From contig CAZAON010000409.1 of NCBI GenBank assembly GCA_964486655.1, forward strand, positions 1 to 20,362: a stretch of 20,362 bases of DNA, in the 5' to 3' direction. Below the pieces are notes generated by a model that was not told the DNA's origin, did not search any database, and saw only the letters and a list, made by a program, of their open reading frames with translations. Position 1 is the first letter of the stretch; each line of letters starts with the position of its first letter. The translations under genes were made by a program, and so were the position numbers. The DNA comes from JADKIH01 sp964486655 (GTDB taxonomy: Bacteria > Bacteroidota > Bacteroidia > AKYH767-A > 2013-40CM-41-45). This document shows, piece after piece, positions 8,022-15,197 of this stretch.

Positions 8022-8817
8022 AAACAGCGACAGGGAGTTTAGTAAACTAGTCCGGAAAAAGACAATTCGTTCGTTTGTATTTTTTTTCGTCGCAATTCTG
8101 GTTTCGTTTGGTTTGTACAAATGGATAGTAACAGGGCCAAAAGATGATAGAGCCTATGCGCCATTCAGAAAGGTGTTGGAATTTAATTCGAAAGTGTTCG
8201 CTGTTGATTATGATAATCCATCACTTGCAAAGGAATTTCCTAAATCAGTTGCAACAAAGAAAATTCGTTCCAATGGTGAATACGGACTAAAAAGTAACGA
8301 CACTTCCGGTTGGGTTTTGAAAGCTGTTCGGTATTCAGAACGCTCACCGCAGCCGTCTGATACCATTCTTGTAACACTCGATGATTTAAAGGCATTGCCG
8401 AAAACAGATGTCGTTTTTAATTTTAAATGTATTGAGGGTTGGAGTCAGATTACCTGGGTCAGTGGAGTGAGATTTTCTGATTTCGCGGCAAAGTACAGGT
8501 TGGGTACAAGAGATAACAGCTTGCCTGATACAAAAAATCACCCCGAGAAATTGGCAAATTACTGCGGACTGCGAACTCCTGACGAAGGATATTATGTCGG
8601 AATTGACATGCCTTCAATGATGCATCCTCAGACAATTTTATGTTATGAACTAAACGGTAAGCCGCTGCCGTTAAAAGAAGGTGCACCTTTGAGATTGATA
8701 ATTCCGGTTAAATACGGTATTAAACATTTAAAAAGAATCGGAACAATTTTCTTTTCTGATGAACAACCACCTGATTATTGGGCTTCGAGAGGTTATGATT
8801 ATTATGCGGGACTTTAA
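8008..8817 (+). CDS. Membrane-anchored molybdopterin-dependent oxidoreductase (sulfite oxidase / MsrP-like fold)
   Basis: 269 residues. Residues about 21-41 form one transmembrane anchor preceded by basic residues (RKKTIR), which predicts the catalytic part on the periplasmic side. Cys141 in FNFKCIEGWS is the expected molybdenum-coordinating cysteine of the sulfite oxidase fold. GYYVGIDMPS, then the LNGKPLPLKEGAPLRLI stretch and KYGIKHLKRI are typical of the pterin-binding domain of the YedY/MsrP group. No dimerisation domain follows, as in MsrP. Unlike MsrP, there is no clean twin-arginine motif ahead of the anchor, only Arg-Lys-Lys. The upstream, overlapping cytochrome b561 gene probably supplies electrons, taking the place that MsrQ holds for MsrP. 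The substrate is unknown: an oxidised sulfur compound or a methionine sulfoxide repair role would be a guess from the fold. Confidence 0.88.
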   Translation: MTMNENSDREFSKLVRKKTIRSFVFFFVAILVSFGLYKWIVTGPKDDRAYAPFRKVLEFNSKVFAVDYDNPSLAKEFPKSVATKKIRSNGEYGLKSNDTSGWVLKAVRYSERSPQPSDTILVTLDDLKALPKTDVVFNFKCIEGWSQITWVSGVRFSDFAAKYRLGTRDNSLPDTKNHPEKLANYCGLRTPDEGYYVGIDMPSMMHPQTILCYELNGKPLPLKEGAPLRLIIPVKYGIKHLKRIGTIFFSDEQPPDYWASRGYDYYAGL

Positions 8818-8821
8818 AATA

Positions 8822-8845
8822 AATTACGAATTACGAATTACGAAT
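8822..8845 (+). repeat. Tandem heptamer repeat, AATTACG x 3.4
   Basis: Three exact copies of AATTACG (8822-8828, 8829-8835, 8836-8842) are followed by AAT. The array sits in the 47-bp gap between the convergent molybdopterin oxidoreductase and carboxypeptidase genes. The unit fits the consensus RRTTWCG shared with the arrays at 15136 and 16645. No conventional terminator hairpin is present in this gap. Confidence 0.9.
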
Positions 8846-8864
8846 AGAACCCTCCGGATTTATT

Positions 8865-10634
8865 TCAATACACAAATATCACCGGATATCTCATATAGTT
8901 TTTCTCGAAAAACTGTGATCGTTTGTAAATGAAAAGTAATTGTTCGTATTCACCGGCATTTTTATTATTTGATTGCCATTCGCGAAAATCTTTTTTAAGC
9001 TGAGGATCCTTTTCAAGAAGTGAGTCTGCTATATCTTCGAACACATAGTCGGAGAACCATTCTTTTTGTTGAAGCATTGAATCAAAAAAGCCCCAGCAAA
9101 AATAACTGTCAGTCGCATCCGGAATTAATGCCTCAAGGGCAAACCGCATATTCTCCTGTGGCATAGGAACTAAGTAATCACCTTTTCTGATGTTTATTTT
9201 TTCTTCTTTTTTTCTGAGAGTAACATCGTAATGCAGGTAATGCCCTTCGTATGGTCTCTTTGCGGTCTGATAGTCATCGATATAAAAAACAGTTCCGTTT
9301 GCCTGTGACTCTTCTCTTACGCGTGTTAATTGTACGCCATTCAGTTCCAGTTTTGAAGCCAGTTCTTCCCATGCCTGTGGTAGAATAAAATATTTCGGTA
9401 CAGTCATCGAATCGGATGGAACGTACCTGTTAAAGAACCTGATCATTTTTGAATAGGGCTTAGAGCGATCGTAAAAGAGTCTTTTTCCTGTGGTTACTTT
9501 GCTCTTCTTCAATTCGGCTTTATATCCTTTAAAAGGAATGGTATCACATCTTGTAGTATCAAGAGTCCAGTTGTATTTGAATACAGACTCAATTTCGCCT
9601 GCAGCCCTCTTGCGCGCGGAAATAATATCGGCACATTTTTCATTGCAAACTTCAACAAAGGAGTGAAGCAAATTAACCGTTGATTTTACTCTTTGCGGAA
9701 ATGGTTTTAACATGTGTGACTCGGCAATAAATGTAATGCAGTTGTAAAGCGACTGGTAACCTCCGAGGTATCTGGGTGATTCCATGAAAGCGATAATTCC
9801 GCTATCCGGAACCTGGTTTCCTTTGTAAGTATCTACATACGGAATAATCTCATCATTTTTTTCTTTCATCAGCGAATAAATTGCCGGATTAAGTTCATCA
9901 TGTAAAAATTTACCAATGGCCGGTCGAAGTTTATCATGCTGGGCAGTTATCAGAGTCATTGTATACTGATAGTCGGCCCCATCGCTTACATGCGTATCAA
10001 TAAAAACATCCGGATTCCATTTTCGTAAAATGCTGATGATTGATTTGGCATTACGTGAGTCGGTTTTTACAAAGTCTCGGTTCAGATCGAGATTTTTTGC
10101 ATTAGCCCTGAAACCATAAGCTTCAGGACCGTTCTGATTCGCCCTGCTGCAACATCCCCTTTCAAGAGCACCGTCAATATTGAATACGGGAACAATGCAG
10201 ACGACCACATTTTCAAGCATTCGTCTGTACAGAGGTTTAGATAATAGTTCCGTTGCCAGTTGTACACTTGCGTCAATACCATCAGGTTCCCCCGGATGAA
10301 TTCCGTTATTGATGAAAAGTATGCACTTATTCTGCGTTTGTAAGGCAGATGGATCGAAGTTTTCCGATCCGGAAATTACAAACAGATTAAGCGATTCTCC
10401 GCAATCAGTCTTGCCATAGTTAAAAAGTCTCGCAGCGGGATAAATTGAATCGAGAACCCTGTACGCGTAAATTGCCTGCTGATAGGTCAGGGATTCATTG
10501 CCGGTTCCGGAATAAACATTCAATGAGCAAAGTTGCGTCATTGAAATCAGGGCAAATACGGCCACAATTACAAGCTTCTTTTTACTCTTTTCAGCCGGGC
10601 TGTTATGGTTTGAATTGCATTCTTTATCTTTCAC
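8865..10634 (-). CDS. Secreted M14-family zinc carboxypeptidase
   Basis: 589 residues. After a basic stretch (SKKK) comes a hydrophobic signal segment (about 21-42), so export is expected. The M14 zinc site is His113 and Glu116 in HPGEPDG plus His215 in DTHVSDG. Asn185-Arg186 in LDLNRDF fit the carboxylate-binding pair, and Glu305 in FIAESHM fits the catalytic glutamate. The catalytic domain spans about 45-330; the remaining 260 residues form a C-terminal region of unknown fold seen in long Bacteroidota M14 proteins. The start is GTG at 10634: a stop lies two codons upstream, and the next Met (codon 32) would cut the signal segment. The gene is divergent from the M16 peptidase gene with 30 bp between starts, so the promoters must overlap. 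It probably trims extracellular or periplasmic peptides. Confidence 0.9.
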   Translation of the reverse strand: MKDKECNSNHNSPAEKSKKKLVIVAVFALISMTQLCSLNVYSGTGNESLTYQQAIYAYRVLDSIYPAARLFNYGKTDCGESLNLFVISGSENFDPSALQTQNKCILFINNGIHPGEPDGIDASVQLATELLSKPLYRRMLENVVVCIVPVFNIDGALERGCCSRANQNGPEAYGFRANAKNLDLNRDFVKTDSRNAKSIISILRKWNPDVFIDTHVSDGADYQYTMTLITAQHDKLRPAIGKFLHDELNPAIYSLMKEKNDEIIPYVDTYKGNQVPDSGIIAFMESPRYLGGYQSLYNCITFIAESHMLKPFPQRVKSTVNLLHSFVEVCNEKCADIISARKRAAGEIESVFKYNWTLDTTRCDTIPFKGYKAELKKSKVTTGKRLFYDRSKPYSKMIRFFNRYVPSDSMTVPKYFILPQAWEELASKLELNGVQLTRVREESQANGTVFYIDDYQTAKRPYEGHYLHYDVTLRKKEEKINIRKGDYLVPMPQENMRFALEALIPDATDSYFCWGFFDSMLQQKEWFSDYVFEDIADSLLEKDPQLKKDFREWQSNNKNAGEYEQLLFIYKRSQFFEKNYMRYPVIFVY

Positions 10635-10664
10635 ACTTCAAATGAAAAGAAAATCATTCGTATT

Positions 10665-13481
10665 ATGAAAAAACACATTGCACTATTAACATTTCTTTTA
10701 TTCACATTTTGTTCAATTGCTCAGGATTTAAAAGCCCCTTTGCCTGTAGACGATAAGGTGAAAACCGGCGTATTATCGAACGGAATGAGGTATTATATCA
10801 GAAAAAATTCCAAACCTGAGAAACGGGCCGAATTCAGAATCGCGGTAAATGCAGGTTCGACTTCGGAAGACAACGATCAGCAAGGATACGCTCATCTTCT
10901 CGAGCACATGGCATTCAACGGAACAGAGCATTTTAAGAAGAATGAGCTGGTTGATTATCTGGAGTCGGTGGGAACTAAATTCGGAGCGCATCTGAACGCT
11001 TATACAAGCTTCGACGAAACCGTTTACATGATACAGTTGCCAACCGATACTCCGGCTATTGTTGAGAAGGGACTTCAGATACTCGATGACTGGGCGCATG
11101 CTCTGGCATTCGATTCATTGGAGATTGAAAAGGAAAGAGGAGTGGTCATTGAAGAATGGAGGTTGGGGCAGGGGGCGAATGAGCGGATGAGAAGACAATA
11201 CTGGCCTTTGTTATTCAAAGATTCAAGATATGCGGAACGGTTGCCAATCGGTAAAAAGGAGATTATTGAAAAAGGATCTCAGTCGGCATTGAAGAGATTT
11301 TATTATGACTGGTATCGTCCCGATCTGATGGCCATTGTTGCTGTAGGGGATTTCGATGTAGCGGAAATGGAGGCAAAGATTAAGAATATTTTTTCGTCAA
11401 TGAAAAGCGGGCAACAGCGTAAAAGGTTACAGAGTTACATGGTTCCTGATAATGATACTCTCATAATTGCAACGGCCACCGATAAGGAAGCACGAAATGC
11501 CGATGTTCAGGTTATTTACAAGCAACCGAGGAAAATCAATGTAACGGTAGAAGATTATATAACGGGAATAGCGCAGGGACTTTTTACAGGTATGCTGAAT
11601 AACAGGATGAATGAAATGGAGCGCCTGGCCGATCCTCCGTTTATGCGTGCCGGCAGCGATTACAGTTCTTTTGTACGAACACTCGACGCCTACGTGTGTT
11701 TTGGTACAGCCAGAGAAGATTCGATTGAAAGAACATTGTCAGCACTTGTTCGCGAGAATGAGAGGGTGAAAAGATTCGGATTTACACAGGGTGAATTGGA
11801 AAGGGAGAAGACTGATATGCTGCGTTCATACGAAACAATGTATAAAGAGAGAGAGAAGACAGAGTCCAGAAATTATGCAAGGGAATACGTGAGCAACTTC
11901 CTTACTTCGGAACCGATTCCAGGAATTGAGTATGAATACGAAATGGCAAAAAAATACATTGAGTCAATATCGTTGCAGGAAGTGAATGCATTTGCAAACA
12001 AGTGGATTACTGACGGACGAAATTGTATCGTGCTTATTACGGCTCCGGATAAACCAACTACAAGAATGCCTTCATATGCGCGGATTAAAGAAATTATTGG
12101 TTCAATGAAGTCGATGAAGGTCGAGCCATACAGTGACAAGGTTGTGGATAAGCCGCTTCTGTCCGCGGAACCAACAGGAGCGAAAATTAATTTTGAAAAG
12201 GAGACAAAAGAATTAAATATTATTGAATGGGGATTGCCAAACGGAATTAAGGTAGTCGTTAAGCCGACTGATTTCAAGAACGATCAGATATTATTCAGTT
12301 CATATTCATGGGGTGGCTGGTCCAAATATCCGTTTGCCGATTATTATTCAGCCGCCTCTGCTGATGAGATAATTGATGAATCAGGAATAGGAGAATTCGA
12401 TGCTAATTCACTCATTAAAAAACTGACAGGGAAGAATGTGAGCTGCTCTCCATATATCAGCGAATTGATGCAGGGTTTAAATGGCGGTTGTTCGCCCGAT
12501 GATCTTGAAATATTGTTTCAACTCATTTACTCTTATCACATGTATCCACGTAAGGACAATGTCGCTTTTGATTCCTGGCTGGTAAAACAAAAGACTGCAT
12601 TGCAAAACCGAAATTCAGATCCTATGTCTGTTTTTTCCGACACCGTTACATATGTGATGTCGAATTACAGCAATTACTATAAACCCCGTACGGTAGAAAT
12701 GTTAAACAGTATTAATCTTGAACGGGCCTATCAAATTTATAAGGATTGCTTTGTGAATGCAAACGCGTCAACGTATTTCTTCGTGGGTAATTTTAATGTT
12801 GATACACTAAAGAAATTGACAGAAAAATATCTGGGTGGAATTCAAACGAAAATGGTTCCCGGCAAATGGTCCGACATAGGTGTAAACTCACCAAAGGGAA
12901 AGGTTGAAAGAACCGTTAAAATGGGAGAGGAGCCCAAAAGCACGGTTTTGATGCGATTCAATATGCCTTTTGATTACAACAGGAATAACAGGAATGAAGT
13001 TAATGTACTTTCTAAGCTAATGAGTATCCGTTTGCGTGAAGTTTTAAGAGAAGAGAAGAGCGGAGTGTATGGAGTAAGTTTCTCCTCAAGTCCTCAGCAT
13101 TATCCCGAACCACATTTAGATCAGACTATTTATTTCTCCTGCGATCCAAACAATGCCGAAATGCTCGTACAGGCAGCGCTTGATGTAATAAAGGAAGTCA
13201 AGGAAAAAGGTTGCGATGAAAAGAATTTAACTAAGATCAAGGAAACCGCAATACGTGAACGTGAGACTTATCTGAAGGAAAATAATTTCTGGATGAATGC
13301 AATCAGCGCGAGTTATCAGAATGGCGAAAATATTCTTGATCTGCTAACCTACAACCAATGGGTAAATTCATTGCAGGGAAAGGACTTTGTTGGATTTGCT
13401 AAAAAGTATATTCAGCAGGATAATTATGCGAAGTTTGTATTGTTGCCGGCTAAGACTTCCATTGAGTTAAAATCAAAATAG
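10665..13481 (+). CDS. Secreted M16-family (insulinase/PqqL-like) zinc peptidase
   Basis: 938 residues with a clear signal peptide (residues 1-19, cleavage near SIAQ-D). The inverted zinc motif HLLEH is His77-x-x-Glu80-His81, with Glu157 and Glu164 in the EKERGVVIEEW helix as the probable downstream ligand pair. The N-terminal active half (about 25-260) is followed by further M16 modules. The C-terminal half (about 520-900) repeats the fold without HxxEH, as usual for bacterial two-domain M16 enzymes, where it shapes the clamshell cavity and binds substrate. The length fits the 900-950 residue periplasmic PqqL-like group. It lies divergently next to the M14 carboxypeptidase, suggesting shared handling of exported or imported peptides. 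It converges on miaA with a 35-bp gap lacking a strong terminator. Confidence 0.95.
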   Translation: MKKHIALLTFLLFTFCSIAQDLKAPLPVDDKVKTGVLSNGMRYYIRKNSKPEKRAEFRIAVNAGSTSEDNDQQGYAHLLEHMAFNGTEHFKKNELVDYLESVGTKFGAHLNAYTSFDETVYMIQLPTDTPAIVEKGLQILDDWAHALAFDSLEIEKERGVVIEEWRLGQGANERMRRQYWPLLFKDSRYAERLPIGKKEIIEKGSQSALKRFYYDWYRPDLMAIVAVGDFDVAEMEAKIKNIFSSMKSGQQRKRLQSYMVPDNDTLIIATATDKEARNADVQVIYKQPRKINVTVEDYITGIAQGLFTGMLNNRMNEMERLADPPFMRAGSDYSSFVRTLDAYVCFGTAREDSIERTLSALVRENERVKRFGFTQGELEREKTDMLRSYETMYKEREKTESRNYAREYVSNFLTSEPIPGIEYEYEMAKKYIESISLQEVNAFANKWITDGRNCIVLITAPDKPTTRMPSYARIKEIIGSMKSMKVEPYSDKVVDKPLLSAEPTGAKINFEKETKELNIIEWGLPNGIKVVVKPTDFKNDQILFSSYSWGGWSKYPFADYYSAASADEIIDESGIGEFDANSLIKKLTGKNVSCSPYISELMQGLNGGCSPDDLEILFQLIYSYHMYPRKDNVAFDSWLVKQKTALQNRNSDPMSVFSDTVTYVMSNYSNYYKPRTVEMLNSINLERAYQIYKDCFVNANASTYFFVGNFNVDTLKKLTEKYLGGIQTKMVPGKWSDIGVNSPKGKVERTVKMGEEPKSTVLMRFNMPFDYNRNNRNEVNVLSKLMSIRLREVLREEKSGVYGVSFSSSPQHYPEPHLDQTIYFSCDPNNAEMLVQAALDVIKEVKEKGCDEKNLTKIKETAIRERETYLKENNFWMNAISASYQNGENILDLLTYNQWVNSLQGKDFVGFAKKYIQQDNYAKFVLLPAKTSIELKSK

Positions 13482-13516
13482 TTTTGAGGGGGGAATGAAA
13501 TAATAACTTTTCTGAT

Positions 13517-14407
13517 TCAAAAAGTTAAGTTGTTATTGATTTCTTCCCTGTACATCCATCTCACATTCTTATCTCTCCTCAGCCACGTCATCTGTCTTTT
13601 TGCATAGTTGCGGGTATTCTGTTTAATTAGAAGTATTGCTTGTTCGAGAGAAAGCTGTTTGTCGAAGTACGATATGATTTCTTTGTACCCAACTGTCTGC
13701 AATGCCTGTTCGTTTCGGTATGGCAGAAGACGCTTTACTTCTTCTACTAATCCGCTTCGCACCATATGATCCACTCTGTTGTTTATCCTTTCATACAGTT
13801 TATCGCGGTCGACAAGAATACCGATTTTAGTAATTGAAAAGTCTCGTGATTTTTTTTCGCCCTTTCGCAGCGAAGAATATTTTTGTCCGGATACACGCGT
13901 AACTTCAATTGCACGCATCATTCGGTGCGGATTGTTCAGGTCAGTCTGCGCATAATATTCGGGATCAACCTGCATTAAAATTCGCTGCAAGGACTCAATC
14001 CCTTCGCGTAAGAAAATACCGTTCAACTCCTCCCGGATTTCTGACGATGAATCAGGAAGTTTGTCCAATCCATAACAAACGGCATCAATGTATAGTCCGC
14101 TCCCGCCTGTCATGAAAACGACATCATGCGTTTTGAAAAGAGTGTCGAGAGTTGACAGGGCATCTGTTTCAAACTGACTGATGTTGTACTTGTCGGTCAC
14201 ATTCAGCGAATCAACAAAATGGTGTTTCACTTCGGCTAATTCCTCCGGTGTAGGCTTTGCTGTTCCAATATCCATCCCACGGTAAAACTGGCGTGAATCG
14301 GCGCTTATGATTTCTGTATGGAAATGTTTGGCAAGCTCAATGCTGACGGCGGTCTTTCCGGAAGCGGTCGGACCGGTAATTACAACTAAGCGTTTTTTAT
14401 CGGGCAA
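13517..14407 (-). CDS. miaA: tRNA dimethylallyltransferase MiaA
   Basis: 296 residues. MiaA transfers the dimethylallyl group from DMAPP to N6 of A37 in tRNAs reading UNN codons. The P-loop GPTASGKT spans residues 12-19. The ISADSRQFYRGMDIGTAKPT block (about 34-53) holds the catalytic Asp37 and the DMAPP/tRNA contact residues, and TGGSGLY follows near 101. The C-terminal part has the RNYAKRQMTW motif expected of the family. The start is TTG at 14407: it is the only conventional start between the P-loop and the in-frame stop, which is the stop codon of the upstream gene 18 nt away. It is therefore probably cotranscribed with the pRiA4b-like gene. Confidence 0.96.
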   Translation of the reverse strand: MPDKKRLVVITGPTASGKTAVSIELAKHFHTEIISADSRQFYRGMDIGTAKPTPEELAEVKHHFVDSLNVTDKYNISQFETDALSTLDTLFKTHDVVFMTGGSGLYIDAVCYGLDKLPDSSSEIREELNGIFLREGIESLQRILMQVDPEYYAQTDLNNPHRMMRAIEVTRVSGQKYSSLRKGEKKSRDFSITKIGILVDRDKLYERINNRVDHMVRSGLVEEVKRLLPYRNEQALQTVGYKEIISYFDKQLSLEQAILLIKQNTRNYAKRQMTWLRRDKNVRWMYREEINNNLTF

Positions 14408-14425
14408 GACTAAAAAGTAACAGGA

Positions 14426-15079
14426 TTAAAAGTCGTCTTTTTCAGGAGTCTCATCGTCAATAGAATCTTCATCAGCAGTTTCAAAGTCTGAATCGGCGCC
14501 ATCTTCATCAGAAACGGCGAGGAATGTATCCTTTTCTTCACCTTCAGGAAGTTCGCTTACTTCAACTGCAAGCTCATCAGTTTCTTCTATTTCATCTTCT
14601 TCTTCATCGAGATCAGCTAATGCGTCGAAATCTTCAGGAACAGGTAGTGTTGCAATGCTAATGGTTTGATATTGTTTCGGTGCTTCTCCTGTGGCCTTGA
14701 GGCAACGGGGATAACTTGCACTCATATCTTCCTCGCGATTGATTTTGATGAGTTCGATACGGAACGTCCAAGGTGTGGCGAAGTCAAATACGTAATAGAT
14801 CTTTTGATGAGGGTCAATGATGTAATCACAGAGACGGGCCTTTCGCACCGAATGAATCACTGCAGCATCTTCCTCACTAACGTCTTTCGTCGTAATTTCT
14901 CTGCCTTTTTTCCAGTTGTCATCACTCATGTAAAAAGAGGCCGGCTTTGAAGCATCGAAACCGATTGAGCTGTGAATGGCGTGATGAAGGTCGTCAAATG
15001 TTTGCGTAGAGCGGATTTCTATATCACGCGATACGTCGTCATAGTCTTCAAATGTGACACGGAATCTGTAAGTTGCCAT
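14426..15079 (-). CDS. pRiA4b ORF-3-like domain protein with long acidic tail
   Basis: 217 residues. The first about 115 resemble the plasmid pRiA4b ORF-3-like domain (also annotated as an IS1096 passenger TnpR-like fold): YRFRVTFEDYDD at the start, then TFDDLHHAIHSSIGFD, and YYVFDFATPWTFRIEL. Residues about 149-217 are an acidic, probably disordered tail: 35 of 69 residues are Asp or Glu, with only two Lys and no Arg. No signal peptide or membrane segment is present. The biochemical function is unknown; despite the family name there is no resolvase catalytic motif or transposon nearby. It lies 18 nt upstream of miaA in the same direction, an arrangement I recall from other Bacteroidota. An exact TAnnTTTG element on the minus strand at 15107-15100 precedes its ATG. 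Confidence 0.82.
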   Translation of the reverse strand: MATYRFRVTFEDYDDVSRDIEIRSTQTFDDLHHAIHSSIGFDASKPASFYMSDDNWKKGREITTKDVSEEDAAVIHSVRKARLCDYIIDPHQKIYYVFDFATPWTFRIELIKINREEDMSASYPRCLKATGEAPKQYQTISIATLPVPEDFDALADLDEEEDEIEETDELAVEVSELPEGEEKDTFLAVSDEDGADSDFETADEDSIDDETPEKDDF

Positions 15080-15099
15080 AGTTAATTGTTGTTGATGGT

Positions 15100-15107
15100 C
15101 AAAAGTA
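15100..15107 (-). promoter_or_regulatory. Bacteroidota -7 promoter element for the pRiA4b-like gene and miaA
   Basis: The plus-strand CAAAAGTA reads TACTTTTG on the minus strand, an exact TAnnTTTG. It lies 21-28 bp upstream of the ATG at 15079, giving a leader of roughly 14 nt. No TTTG is found at the expected -33 position, so support is from the -7 element alone. Confidence 0.5.
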
Positions 15108-15135
15108 AGAAAAAAGTTCGGGATAGAGGTTGCGA

Positions 15136-15160
15136 GTTTCGGGTTACGGGTTTCGGGTTG
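15136..15160 (+). repeat. Tandem heptamer repeat, GTTTCGG / GTTACGG / GTTTCGG
   Basis: Three 7-bp units (15136-15142, 15143-15149, 15150-15156) and a partial fourth (GTTG) sit in the gap between the pRiA4b-like gene and the CCA enzyme gene, 57-81 bp upstream of the former's start. Rotated by one base the units read GGTTWCG, matching the RRTTWCG consensus of the 8822 and 16645 arrays. Three GGG runs fall at 7-bp spacing. Confidence 0.88.
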
Positions 15161-15197
15161 TCTGAAGTCTATGGAGATTACCTGTTTTAATTTTTAA

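Noticed and set aside
7824..8120. 98-codon minus-strand frame across the cytochrome / molybdoenzyme junction
   Set aside because: It is opposite two well-supported genes, has no domain and no initiation signal.
8817..8865. Inverted repeat AAATAAAT / ATTTATTT flanking the heptamer array
   Set aside because: The arms are pure A/T with a 33-nt loop and would not form a stable terminator; probably chance.
10625..10632. TATCTTTC as a promoter for the M16 peptidase
   Set aside because: One mismatch in the critical G, and TTTG at 10609-10612 is only 12 bp upstream, too close for the -33 element.
11873..12277. 134-codon open frame on the minus strand inside the M16 gene
   Set aside because: It lies antisense to a strongly conserved peptidase coding sequence and shows no recognisable domain; it is a shadow frame.
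13504..13527. Hairpin TAACTTTT / AAAAGTTA at the end of miaA, between the M16 and miaA genes
   Set aside because: The 8-bp stem is AT-rich apart from one G-C pair, and no clear T-tract follows in either direction, so it is not a convincing terminator.
14666..14950. 94-codon plus-strand frame opposite the pRiA4b-like gene
   Set aside because: The minus-strand frame has family motifs, a promoter element and operon context; the plus frame has none.
14426..15079. Mobile element (IS1096 passenger) at the pRiA4b-like gene
   Set aside because: No transposase, terminal inverted repeats or target duplication is visible, and the gene is embedded in a housekeeping operon.
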